Shown: positions 1-5,568, counted from the stretch's first letter. The stretch: DNA of 6,855 nucleotides from Promethearchaeota archaeon (GCA_016839905.1 JAEOTJ010000373.1:1-6855), one strand, 5' to 3'. The notes: generated from the letters alone by a model not told the origin. Program-made: numbers and translations.

Positions 1-115
1 GGTAGAAGAAATATTTAAAAGACCATTTGCATTCCAGTTTTCAAGTATCGATTCAAATCAACTTGATAATGGAGAATGGCTTGTAAATGCAATAATCTCT
101 GCAAGAGAGCAATAA
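1..115 (+). CDS. C-terminal end of an unidentified protein (partial)
   Basis: An open frame entering from the left edge in frame 2 encodes the last 37 residues of a protein and stops at TAA (113-115). The peptide reads VEEIFKRPFAFQF, then continues to a C-terminus of AIISAREQ. Its amino-acid mix looks like real coding sequence, and the next gene converges on it with only 6 nt between the stop codons. I do not recognise the family from this fragment, and no function is assigned. Confidence that it is coding rests on the open frame to the window edge and the tight convergent layout. Confidence 0.5.
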   Translation, partial: VEEIFKRPFAFQFSSIDSNQLDNGEWLVNAIISAREQ

Positions 116-121
116 ACCGTT

Positions 122-427
122 TTATTCTATCTCATCCATTCCTTCAGCGACATTTTTTAGGGCTTTTTGAATAGCATCAATTTGTCCTGCTAAAGAACCA
201 AGCTTGGAGGTTAACCCTTCAACTACATATTCAAATTTCTCTAAAAAGCTTGCTATTGGAGTAAGATCCTCTTCTATTGACTCGGAACTCGCATCCTTCT
301 TTTTAGATAAGAGTTTTTTTAATTTTCTTTTTATTTTTGAAGTTTCTTCTTTAACTTCCTCTTTAATTGTTTTTAAATCTGAAAATTTCTCGTTTAATAA
401 TTCACTTGTTTTTTTATCATTATCCAT
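122..427 (-). CDS. small charged coiled-coil protein, function unknown
   Basis: This 101-residue protein begins with ATG at 427 and ends with TAA at 124-122. Residues 1-45 are very rich in Lys and Glu and look like a continuous helix with a basic patch (KIKRKLKKLLSKKK, about residues 32-45). After a short Ser/Glu-rich linker, residues 55-101 form a second, more hydrophobic amphipathic helix with heptad-like spacing (FLEKFEYVVEGLTSKL, then IDAIQKALKNV). No membrane segment, signal peptide or catalytic motif is visible. It lies 22 nt downstream of the carbamoyltransferase gene on the same strand and is probably cotranscribed with it. A minor ORF on the opposite strand is judged a shadow. The family is not recognised; a structural or scaffolding role would be a guess. 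Confidence 0.75.
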   Translation of the reverse strand: MDNDKKTSELLNEKFSDLKTIKEEVKEETSKIKRKLKKLLSKKKDASSESIEEDLTPIASFLEKFEYVVEGLTSKLGSLAGQIDAIQKALKNVAEGMDEIE

Positions 428-449
428 AATAAATCAATTTTATAAAGTT

Positions 450-1445
450 CTATGTTTTAAGCAAGTAATAAAGAAGAGCTTTTGCAGTATATAACCTATT
501 TTCAGCTTCATCATACACTATTGAATGTTTTCCATCAATTAAATTATCATCTGCTACTACATTACGTCTTATTGGAAGACAATGCATGAATACGGAGTCG
601 GATTTTGTATTATTAAAATATTCCTCTTTAATTCGCCAATCATCCCTGTATGGTAATCTTAATGCTTTTTCTTCCTTGACATTCCCGTAGTGTTTAATTG
701 CGCCCCAACTTTTTACATATACAACATCTGCATCTTTATATGCATCATCGATGTTATTTAAAACTGAAAGTGATCCTCCAGATTCTTTTATATTACTCTT
801 TGCTAAATTTATAATTTCTTTATCTAAATTATAAAGTTTTGGATGAACTAATGTTACATCCATTCCATATCTGGAGGATAGTAATAAAATTGAATTAGGA
901 ACACTTAAAGGCAATGGTTTAGGATGATATGCCCATGATATAACGATCTTCTTTCCTTTAACATCCCTCTTTTTTTCAAATAATGTAAAAATATCTGTTA
1001 AAGCTTGAAGAGGATGAAATTGGTCATCCTCAAAATTAATTATAGGTACCTTTGACCATTTTGCAAACTCACGTAATCTTCTATTACCTTCCTTGTATTT
1101 CCAATTTACTGAATTTGGAAATATTCTAATACCAATTGAATCATAATATCTTGCCAATACTATTGCTGTATCTTTAATTGATTCTGATTTATATCCGATC
1201 CAAGAATCCTTTATATTATTAAAAGTAGGAAGCATTCCTAATTGGTGAGCAGCAACTTGAGTTGAATTCCTCGTTCTCGTTGATGGATTATAAAAAAACA
1301 TGCATAAAGATTTCCCATCTAAAGCATTCTGATATTTATTAGGATTTTTTTTCATTTGTTTTGCGAGTTCTAATAATTCATCTAATTCTTGTCGACTCCA
1401 GTCTTGGGTAGAGATAAAATCCTTTTTTTCTATATCAGATGACAT
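450..1445 (-). CDS. knotted N-acylornithine carbamoyltransferase homologue (AOTCase/SOTCase-like)
   Basis: This 331-residue protein belongs to the aspartate/ornithine carbamoyltransferase superfamily, which transfers the carbamoyl group of carbamoyl phosphate to an amine. Visible motifs are STRTR (55-59, carbamoyl-phosphate binding), HPLQ (144-147) and HCLP (288-291). The start (STQDWSR, 12-18), the proline-rich loop YHPKPLPLSVPNS (173-185), KSWGA (245-249) and DEAENRL (312-318) match, from memory, the knotted N-acetylornithine and N-succinylornithine carbamoyltransferases rather than ordinary ArgF. Length is close to the roughly 340 residues of those enzymes. The residue aligned with the acetyl-specific Glu92 of Xanthomonas AOTCase is Ser87, and the Lys302 position is Val297, so N-acetylornithine is an unlikely substrate; a succinyl or other acyl form is possible. 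No other arginine gene is in view. ATG at 1445 is chosen because the family-like N-terminus begins just after it. Confidence 0.85.
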   Translation of the reverse strand: MSSDIEKKDFISTQDWSRQELDELLELAKQMKKNPNKYQNALDGKSLCMFFYNPSTRTRNSTQVAAHQLGMLPTFNNIKDSWIGYKSESIKDTAIVLARYYDSIGIRIFPNSVNWKYKEGNRRLREFAKWSKVPIINFEDDQFHPLQALTDIFTLFEKKRDVKGKKIVISWAYHPKPLPLSVPNSILLLSSRYGMDVTLVHPKLYNLDKEIINLAKSNIKESGGSLSVLNNIDDAYKDADVVYVKSWGAIKHYGNVKEEKALRLPYRDDWRIKEEYFNNTKSDSVFMHCLPIRRNVVADDNLIDGKHSIVYDEAENRLYTAKALLYYLLKT

Positions 1446-1465
1446 TTTTTAGCACTTACTTGTTT

Positions 1466-1475
1466 CTATTAAATA
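1466..1475 (-). promoter_or_regulatory. TATA-like box for the carbamoyltransferase gene
   Basis: On the minus strand TATTTAATAG lies 21-30 nt upstream of the ATG at 1445. This is the spacing expected when the transcript starts at or next to the start codon, and no clear Shine-Dalgarno sequence precedes that ATG, which fits a leaderless archaeal mRNA. The whole 157-nt gap (1446-1602) is AT-rich and shows no other gene. The call is by position and composition only. Confidence 0.35.
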
Positions 1476-1602
1476 ATCCATCCATAAAAACAATTGATTT
1501 ATGAATTGAAAGAGATATTAGTATTATTTTATAATTGAAAAATAAATAAATAGAACTTTATTTAAGAATCTTATTATTTTAATTCTTATTTGTTTTTTAG
1601 GA

Positions 1603-2019
1603 TTATTTTGATAAAAAAGAGCCTAAATCCATTATTTCTCCATCACCTTTCTTTACATGGATTTTACTCTTGATTCCCTTTACTTTCCTTTCTAAAAAAA
1701 TGATTATATCAAGAGGAATCCTTCTTGAAAGCCCTCCTCCTTTTTGAATGATCATTATTAAATAATCAATATTTCTAATCACTTCTTCATTTACTAATTC
1801 ATTAAAAATTGCTTGATATACTTGAGGTTCATTGGATTGTATTTTCATTAAATGAGAATATGCATCGGGTTCTAAAACTACTTTTAGAACATAATCTATC
1901 TTGTCAAAGATTGAATTACTTTTTTCCTTTACCATTTCTTGTCTTTTTTGGGCTTCCATTAAAGCCCTCATTTTTCTTAATCGAATTTTCTCTAATTCAT
2001 GTTCTTCATTTTCATTCAT
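1603..2019 (-). CDS. PDCD5/TFAR19-family DNA-binding protein
   Basis: This 138-residue protein resembles the archaeal/eukaryotic PDCD5 family, small helical-bundle proteins annotated as DNA-binding. The family signature is the N-terminal charged helix (ELEKIRLRKMRALMEAQKRQ, 8-27), followed by a core with LEPDAYSHLMKIQ (49-61), the position of the usual 'L.p.Ar.RL..i' block, and by a helix containing LIMIIQKGG (86-94), the usual 'L..la..G.i' block. It is about 20 residues longer than typical archaeal members, with an added basic C-terminus (KVKGIKSKIHVKKGDGEIM). It starts 18 nt after the oxidoreductase stop on the same strand, so the two are probably cotranscribed. In archaea this gene often sits near ribosomal or translation genes; that is not seen here. 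Family membership is fairly secure, the biological role is not. Confidence 0.75.
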   Translation of the reverse strand: MNENEEHELEKIRLRKMRALMEAQKRQEMVKEKSNSIFDKIDYVLKVVLEPDAYSHLMKIQSNEPQVYQAIFNELVNEEVIRNIDYLIMIIQKGGGLSRRIPLDIIIFLERKVKGIKSKIHVKKGDGEIMDLGSFLSK

Positions 2020-2037
2020 TTTTTCTTTCTCTCATTC

Positions 2038-2958
2038 TTAATTATTAACTATTTTTAAAGCAATTTCTAATGCTTTTAATCCATCTTCTAAATTAACTAA
2101 GGGCTCTTTATCATAGAGAAAATTATTTATCTCCTTCTTAAGGGGCTCCTCCTTTACTAAAGGTGAATAAATCACTTCTTCAGTAGTCGGTCTCTTACCT
2201 TGTAAATCCATACCTTTCCGTAAACTAATATTTTGGGAAAAAAAATCGATCATTATTCCTCCTTTCTCACCATTAACATACATTCTCCTAAATTTTGAAG
2301 GTGTAAGCCAATTAGACTCAATATGTCCTATTGTCGTACCAAAATCTAAAATTATAAAAGCGGCATCGGCGTGGATGTTATCTTTAAAACACTTCTTATA
2401 ACCTTCAGCATGAAGGATATCTTTTCCTATTAATTTTTCCTGTAAATATATATCATGAATTGATAAATCTAAAATTACACCCATTTGCCAATCTCTTCTC
2501 GGGTAGAGCCCTATTCGCTTTGAAGCAACTGAAATTATTTCTCCGATCTTGGAAAGATTTTCTTGTAATTTCTCAAAAACAGGATTGAAAAGTTCTATAA
2601 ATCCTGGCATTATCCGAAGGTCTTCATATTTCTGAAATTGTTTTAACTCTTGTAAATCTAACGCCATTGGCTTTTCCATTAAAATATGTACTCCTTCATC
2701 AGCAAATTTCTTTGCAATGCCTGGAATAAACTTTGGAGGGATCGCAATACTTACAGCATCTACTTTCTCGTTTTTAATTAAGTCATCAATGTCTTCATAT
2801 AAATTAACATTATCATATTGATGATTATTTTGAATAATTTCTAAATTATTCTTATTAACATCACAAACCGCAACCAGATTTGAAAGTTCGTGAAAATTTC
2901 TTATGTGTGCCCGCCCAAACCAGCCTGCACCAATAACAGCAGTATTCTTTTTCTTCAT
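2038..2958 (-). CDS. Gfo/Idh/MocA-family NAD(P)-dependent oxidoreductase
   Basis: This 306-residue protein has an N-terminal Rossmann fold with GAGWFG (10-15) and an acidic residue at the end of the second strand (Asp33), which favours NAD. It also has the family EKP motif (95-97) that positions the nicotinamide and catalytic lysine (Lys96). Residues 118-126 (PGFIELFNP) resemble the 'GH.ERFNP' block of sugar-nucleotide members such as UDP-N-acetylglucosamine 3-dehydrogenase. DLSIHDI (164-170) carries the conserved His168 and Asp169. A cytosolic sugar or sugar-nucleotide dehydrogenase is likely, but the substrate cannot be read from the sequence. It is the first gene of a minus-strand group with the PDCD5 gene 18 nt downstream. 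The ATG at 2958 lies three codons before the first strand of the Rossmann fold. No glycan gene clusters with it in this window. Confidence 0.88.
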   Translation of the reverse strand: MKKKNTAVIGAGWFGRAHIRNFHELSNLVAVCDVNKNNLEIIQNNHQYDNVNLYEDIDDLIKNEKVDAVSIAIPPKFIPGIAKKFADEGVHILMEKPMALDLQELKQFQKYEDLRIMPGFIELFNPVFEKLQENLSKIGEIISVASKRIGLYPRRDWQMGVILDLSIHDIYLQEKLIGKDILHAEGYKKCFKDNIHADAAFIILDFGTTIGHIESNWLTPSKFRRMYVNGEKGGIMIDFFSQNISLRKGMDLQGKRPTTEEVIYSPLVKEEPLKKEINNFLYDKEPLVNLEDGLKALEIALKIVNN

Positions 2959-3072
2959 TATCTTTTTTTGAACCTATATTAGTTATCAATAATGGCAGTT
3001 AAAATAATAATTTTTTGGAGTTTTTTTAGAAGTAGTTAAAATCAAAAAGGTTCAATCTATATTACTATTGTA

Positions 3073-3669
3073 ATGAAAATTGAAATTGCTAGTTTAAAAG
3101 ATACTTTAGGGATTTATAAGGCTCTTAAGAACAATTTAATAGAAATAAAAGATTTTGATAAAATTCCAGAAGAAAAAATAAGATATTTGGAGGACCATGG
3201 CTTTTTAAGAAAAGAAGTCCCAAAAGAGTATTATGAAAGTCTTATTAAAAAGGAAAATAGCAAGATATATATTGCAAAAATTAAAAATGATGAAATTGTT
3301 GGTTTTGGAAGCATTCATTTGAAAAAATATAATATTGAGAATTTTCGGAGCACGTTGGATAAATTAAATGCTAATGATGAGAAAATAAGAGCTTTGCTTC
3401 TTGATGAAGATAAGGAATTTGCTTTTCTGGATCAAGTGAGTATTTTACACGAACATCAAAGAAAAGGAGTAGGGCTTGCTATTGTAGAGAAGATATTGGA
3501 AGATATTAACGTTCCTATCGTTTCTTTCATCGTGAAACTTCCTCTTGCCAATAAAGCATCAGCCCGCTGGCACGAGAAACTTGGATTTGAATTAGCTGCT
3601 ACTTGCGATGGTGGATATAAGGGAAAAAAGTTTGAATGGTGGATTTACATTCACTGGAATAAAAAATAA
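3073..3669 (+). CDS. GNAT-family N-acetyltransferase
   Basis: This 198-residue protein has the GNAT fold, which moves an acetyl group from acetyl-CoA to an amine. The acetyl-CoA pyrophosphate loop is QRKGVG (129-134), preceded by the beta-4 strand FAFLDQVSI (116-124). The C-terminal motif B region is NKASARWHEKLGFE (160-173), with the usual Asn and the 'LGF' turn. Residues 20-60 are an extra charged helical segment that may shape the acceptor site; the acceptor itself cannot be predicted. The ATG at 3073 is followed directly by the first beta strand (KIEIASLKD), which supports this start. The gene is divergent from the oxidoreductase across a 114-nt AT-rich gap and converges on the tRNA gene, with 41 nt between them. 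Confidence 0.85.
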   Translation: MKIEIASLKDTLGIYKALKNNLIEIKDFDKIPEEKIRYLEDHGFLRKEVPKEYYESLIKKENSKIYIAKIKNDEIVGFGSIHLKKYNIENFRSTLDKLNANDEKIRALLLDEDKEFAFLDQVSILHEHQRKGVGLAIVEKILEDINVPIVSFIVKLPLANKASARWHEKLGFELAATCDGGYKGKKFEWWIYIHWNKK

Positions 3670-3727
3670 TTCTTAATTCATTTATTTATAGAAATATAAT
3701 AAGAAAGAAATGGTCCCCTCTGCCGGC

Positions 3728-3756
3728 TTATCATTCTATCCATATAAAGTAAGAAT
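3728..3756 (-). other. tRNA-Tyr intron 3 (T loop, about position 59/60)
   Basis: A 29-nt insertion lies in the T loop. The T stem GCCGG/CCGGC is followed inward by a three-pair helix ATC/GAT, three-base bulges AAA and AAG, and an inner helix ATTCT/AGAAT, which is a bulge-helix-bulge with a central helix one pair short. A seven-base mature loop ATCAAAG results if 29 nt are removed; strict cutting after the second base of both bulges would give a six-base loop. The exact ends are therefore uncertain by one base. A54 instead of the usual T54 is unusual. Confidence 0.78.
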
Positions 3757-3778
3757 TTTGATCCGGCGACCGCTCGGT

Positions 3779-3827
3779 TTCGGCTGACAATGCTTCATGG
3801 GTTTAAAACCTCAGCACGCGATTACAT
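3779..3827 (-). other. tRNA-Tyr intron 2 (anticodon loop, canonical 37/38)
   Basis: About 49 nt separate the anticodon loop from the 3' half of the anticodon stem. Placing the junction at the common 37/38 site gives the loop CTGTAGA, typical of tyrosine tRNA; the A at the junction makes the exact cut ambiguous by one base. The 3' part of the intron contains CAGCCG (3786-3781), which can pair with exon bases CGGCTG and competes with the mature anticodon stem. A strict 3-4-3 bulge-helix-bulge is not resolved: the 3' bulge comes out as six bases (CCGAAA). Confidence 0.8.
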
Positions 3828-3842
3828 CTACAGCCGAGCGCT

Positions 3843-3862
3843 ATTGGCGCTAAACATTAGCC
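3843..3862 (-). other. tRNA-Tyr intron 1 (D arm, between positions 22 and 23)
   Basis: This 20-nt intron fits the bulge-helix-bulge motif of the archaeal splicing endonuclease. The central four-pair helix is TGGT (3868-3865) with GCCA (3848-3845), including one T-G pair. The three-base bulges are AGG and ATA. The inner helix is GCTAA/TTAGC closed by a TGT loop. Cutting after the second base of each bulge joins G22 to A23 and restores a perfect GCTC/GAGC D stem, which is strong independent support for these boundaries. Confidence 0.88.
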
Positions 3863-3913
3863 CTACCAGTCTGAGCTAAGAGGGGTTATTTTAAAGTTTA
3901 TAATAATCAAAAA

Positions 3914-3921
3914 AATATATT
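3914..3921 (-). promoter_or_regulatory. TATA-like box for tRNA-Tyr
   Basis: AATATATT on the minus strand is 29-36 nt upstream of the first base of the mature tRNA (3885), a normal archaeal TATA position for a tRNA transcribed with little or no leader. A second AT-rich segment (TTATTATAAA, around 3907-3898) is closer and could be used instead. Confidence 0.35.
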
Positions 3922-4082
3922 CTTTACTATTTTTACTAAGAATTCAATTTAAATCAATAAAAATCTTCTTTGATTGTATTTAATTCATATTAATAGATTT
4001 AGAATAAGTATTTTATTTTCATATTACTAAATAAGTCTCTCACAAATGAAAAAGAATAGAAGAAAAAAATTATATAATGTCT

Positions 4083-4592
4083 TTAATCCATGGCATACTT
4101 TTGGGTCCATTTCTTTGCTTTATCAAAGAATTTTTTTTGAGCCCTGAAGTACTGTTCACCTGCCTCGTGATTTAGGGGATCACCAGGATTGAAAAAGGGT
4201 GGCTCAACATGCATCATACCTTTTAAGGCTTCTATGATGTTTGTAAGTGTTTTACTAGGTGTCCAACCCGAAGCACCCGTGCTAGCATCAACTTTTCCAA
4301 CGAGATCTGGATTGATCAAGTCCAAACAAATATTTAACTTGCCGGGAGGTATGGATGAGTCAATATTAGGATGCCACATAAGTGTCACTGCATAAGCGTA
4401 GGGTGGCTGGAAGGGATAGTTCTCAGGAAATTTAATCTCAAAGATGAATTTTCCATCTTGATACGATGTCCCTTTCTTACCTATTATTGTCAAGCGCAAG
4501 TGGTCGATACTTCTCCCCCATGGTTCTAGAATGACCAAAGGATTATCCTTGAATGCCTCTATAGCTTCAGAATAGTCTGTCTCTTCTCTAAT
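4083..4592 (-). CDS. ubiquitin-conjugating enzyme E2-like protein, start unresolved
   Basis: The product has the UBC fold of E2 enzymes, which carry ubiquitin or a ubiquitin-like protein as a thioester. From the TTG at 4538 the core reads as an E2: LTIIGKKGTSYQDGKF, then FPENYPFQPP (37-46), HPN (56-58, the oxyanion Asn), Cys71 in NICLDL as the catalytic cysteine, and GWTPSKTL (91-98). The C-terminus, WTQKYAMD, resembles the WTQKYAM end of human UBE2D. About 13 extra residues between the cysteine and WTP fall where Cdc34/UBE2G enzymes carry an acidic loop. The TTG start would remove helix 1. The frame stays open back to 4613, and residues before the TTG (SEAIEAFKDNP) align with E2 helix 1. ATT at 4592, seven bases after AAGGAGGTG, would give 169 residues and the length of helix 1 in UBE2D, so those limits are used here. 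A frameshift from an upstream ATG is the alternative. GC is about 44%, against about 28% in neighbours. Confidence 0.88.
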   Translation of the reverse strand: MREETDYSEAIEAFKDNPLVILEPWGRSIDHLRLTIIGKKGTSYQDGKFIFEIKFPENYPFQPPYAYAVTLMWHPNIDSSIPPGKLNICLDLINPDLVGKVDASTGASGWTPSKTLTNIIEALKGMMHVEPPFFNPGDPLNHEAGEQYFRAQKKFFDKAKKWTQKYAMD

Positions 4593-4626
4593 CTCCAGAC
4601 ACCTCCTTATTTCTTAATTTTGACAT
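4588..4626 (-). other. 12-codon ATG reading frame overlapping the E2 5' end
   Basis: An ATG at 4626 opens the peptide MSKLRNKEVSGD and ends at TAG (4590-4588), one base out of phase with the E2 frame. The TAG overlaps the E2 codon AGA (4589-4587), so a +1 slip at the stop would continue straight into the E2. This could be the true first exon-like segment of the E2 read by +1 frameshifting, a short leader peptide translated ahead of the E2, or the result of a one-base sequence error. Confidence 0.4.
4600..4608 (-). promoter_or_regulatory. internal AAGGAGGTG, strong Shine-Dalgarno match
   Basis: AAGGAGGTG lies inside the short ATG reading frame, seven bases before the in-frame ATT at 4592-4590 of the E2. 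It could start E2 translation at that ATT, or it could promote a +1 slip in the way the internal Shine-Dalgarno of bacterial prfB does, though there the spacing to the slip site is only about three bases. Confidence 0.4.
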
Positions 4627-4630
4627 TCTT

Positions 4631-4636
4631 ATCTCC
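4631..4636 (-). promoter_or_regulatory. Shine-Dalgarno sequence for the ATG at 4626
   Basis: GGAGAT on the minus strand ends four bases before the ATG at 4626. It is among the clearest ribosome binding sites in the window, and it points at the ATG that is out of frame with the E2 body, so it bears on the start question. An AT-rich TATA-like stretch (TTATAAATA, minus strand, 4655-4647) lies just upstream. Confidence 0.5.
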
Positions 4637-4960
4637 AATTTTTAGTATTTATAATTAATAAATTTTAATAAATCCTATAATAATTGTTATATTCGTAGAG
4701 ATTTATAAAATTATATATTGAATAGTTAAAAAACTTTGTATTTGAAAAAAAACTATAAAAAGAGATTTTTACTATTTATGATTTTGAGATTACAATTTGT
4801 TTTTCTATTTTTTTATAAAGATTTTTCTTTTATTATATTATACTTATTTGTATTAGTTTTAACGTTAATCTTTAATGGTATAAACAAATATTAAATAGAA
4901 TTTAAGAGATCCTTCCAATTTAGAAGAACCCTATAATTGAATTCATCTTAGAAAAAAATA

Positions 4961-4998
4961 ATACTTCACAAACCTACCAGATCCATTTATATAGTGAA
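4961..4998 (+). promoter_or_regulatory. conserved promoter-like element, copy upstream of the 5077 gene
   Basis: This 38-bp element begins ATACTTCACAAACCTACCAG and ends with TTTATATAGTGAA, which contains a good archaeal TATA box (about 4986-4993). It differs from the two downstream copies at only one base each, although the sequence around it has diverged widely. A start of transcription would be expected about 25 nt after the TATA box, near 5015, giving a leader of about 60 nt before the ATG at 5077. A second TATA-like TATATAATG follows at 5008-5016. The 23 conserved bases upstream of the TATA box could bind a regulator. Confidence 0.55.
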
Positions 4999-5076
4999 CT
5001 AATAGTCTATATAATGTAATTTTTTTATTATAAAAAATTATAAATGTATCAAAAAAATTGAGGTATTGTTGGCAAA

Positions 5077-5532
5077 ATGATTCAAGGTTGTAGGCAGGAT
5101 GATTTAGTTATGGGGGGAGTAAAAAACTCAGATAATTTTAAAAATTTATTAAACAATAATGAAAATTTTATAGGATTAAAAATATTCAATAAAAATGGCC
5201 TTCCTTTATTTAATTTGGGAAAAAAAGTCTACTCTGATGATATAATGCATGGAGGTTTTTTAGCGGCAGTTACTATATATGCGGATCTTATCTTTCAGGT
5301 TAAATTAAAGCAATTAATATTTGATAAATTCGTTGCTTACATATGTACGTCAAAGAATTTAATTGGATGGTTGGTATTAAAGGTTAATGAAGATTATGAA
5401 AGTAGTGACACAGAAATGCAATTTAAAAGCGTGATAGAACATATAGAAAGGAATTTTATTGATATAGAAAGTAAAACTTATGACTTAGTTTATATAAACT
5501 CTCAAATTGAACAATTATTATATTTTGAATGA
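5077..5532 (+). CDS. longin/roadblock-like small protein (tentative)
   Basis: This 151-residue protein has a pattern of strands and helices reminiscent of the longin and roadblock/LC7 domains found in many copies in Asgard genomes, often as regulators or partners of small GTPases. After a Cys/Asp/Asn-rich start, residues 31-46 (FIGLKIFNKNGLPLFN) look like two strands joined by a turn. Residues 54-73 (DDIMHGGFLAAVTIYADLIF) look like the long helix, and 84-103 (DKFVAYICTSKNLIGWLVLK) look like two further strands. Residues 111-150 form a C-terminal helical part. There is no membrane segment or enzyme motif. The ATG at 5077 lies 13 bases after GAGGT; an in-frame TGA at 5059 limits the start, and ATG at 5110 is an alternative. 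It is very AT-rich. The family assignment is by fold pattern only. Confidence 0.6.
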   Translation: MIQGCRQDDLVMGGVKNSDNFKNLLNNNENFIGLKIFNKNGLPLFNLGKKVYSDDIMHGGFLAAVTIYADLIFQVKLKQLIFDKFVAYICTSKNLIGWLVLKVNEDYESSDTEMQFKSVIEHIERNFIDIESKTYDLVYINSQIEQLLYFE

Positions 5533-5568
5533 AAATATTTCAATAAATAACTCAGATATATAATTTAA

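Larger units (their letters stand above)
3711..3885 (-). tRNA. tRNA-Tyr(GUA) with three introns and encoded CCA
   Basis: Read on the minus strand, the exons fold as a complete tRNA. The acceptor CCCCTCT (3885-3879) pairs with AGAGGGG (3721-3715), followed by A73 and CCA (3713-3711). The D stem is GCTC (3876-3873) with GAGC formed across the first splice junction. The anticodon stem CTCGG (3838-3834) pairs with CCGAG (3777-3773) around the loop C-T-GTA-G-A, giving anticodon GTA. The variable loop is CGGTC and the T stem is GCCGG/CCGGC. C1-G72 and A73 are the archaeal and eukaryotic tyrosine identity elements. Introns at 3862-3843, 3827-3779 and 3756-3728 leave 77 nt including CCA. All five-base and seven-base stems are fully Watson-Crick. 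The gene supplies tyrosine tRNA for translation and stands alone between convergent GNAT and upstream E2 genes. Confidence 0.92.
4627..5076. other. AT-rich intergenic region between divergent E2 and 5077 genes
   Basis: These 450 bases hold the E2 upstream signals at the left end and the conserved 38-bp promoter-like element at 4961-4998. Between about 4640 and 4900 I see only AT-rich sequence with many stops in all frames and no convincing gene or RNA fold. Similarity to the downstream repeat units begins around 4895, at TTTAAGAGATCCTTCCAATT, and fades after about 5060. Confidence 0.6.

Noticed and set aside
204..494. Plus-strand ORF of 96 codons, opposite the coiled-coil gene
   Set aside because: It is a Phe/Ser-rich mirror of the Lys/Glu-rich minus-strand gene and runs into the carbamoyltransferase 3' end. 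It is a shadow frame.
1809..2048. Plus-strand ORF of 79 codons, opposite the PDCD5 gene
   Set aside because: It is a Leu/Phe-rich translation of the antisense strand of a recognised gene, with no support of its own.
2959..3072. Shared operator in the divergent gap, from GGTTCAA on both strands (2974-2968 and 3049-3055)
   Set aside because: A seven-base match in AT-rich sequence 75 bases apart is weak, and the nearby CTATATTA copies are in direct and not inverted orientation.
3790..3862. Reading AATGT (3858-3854) with GCATT (3793-3789) as the tRNA anticodon stem, giving anticodon AGC
   Set aside because: It would leave a huge anticodon loop, an anticodon starting with A, and a 21-base variable region. 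The three-intron model restores all stems and a GTA loop typical of tyrosine.
4189..4395. Plus-strand ORF of 68 codons, opposite the E2 gene
   Set aside because: It lies wholly inside the E2 catalytic region on the other strand and has no family features.
4083..4538. Taking the TTG at 4538 as the true E2 start
   Set aside because: It removes E2 helix 1, while the frame upstream (SEAIEAFKDNP) aligns with that helix. No Shine-Dalgarno sequence precedes the TTG.
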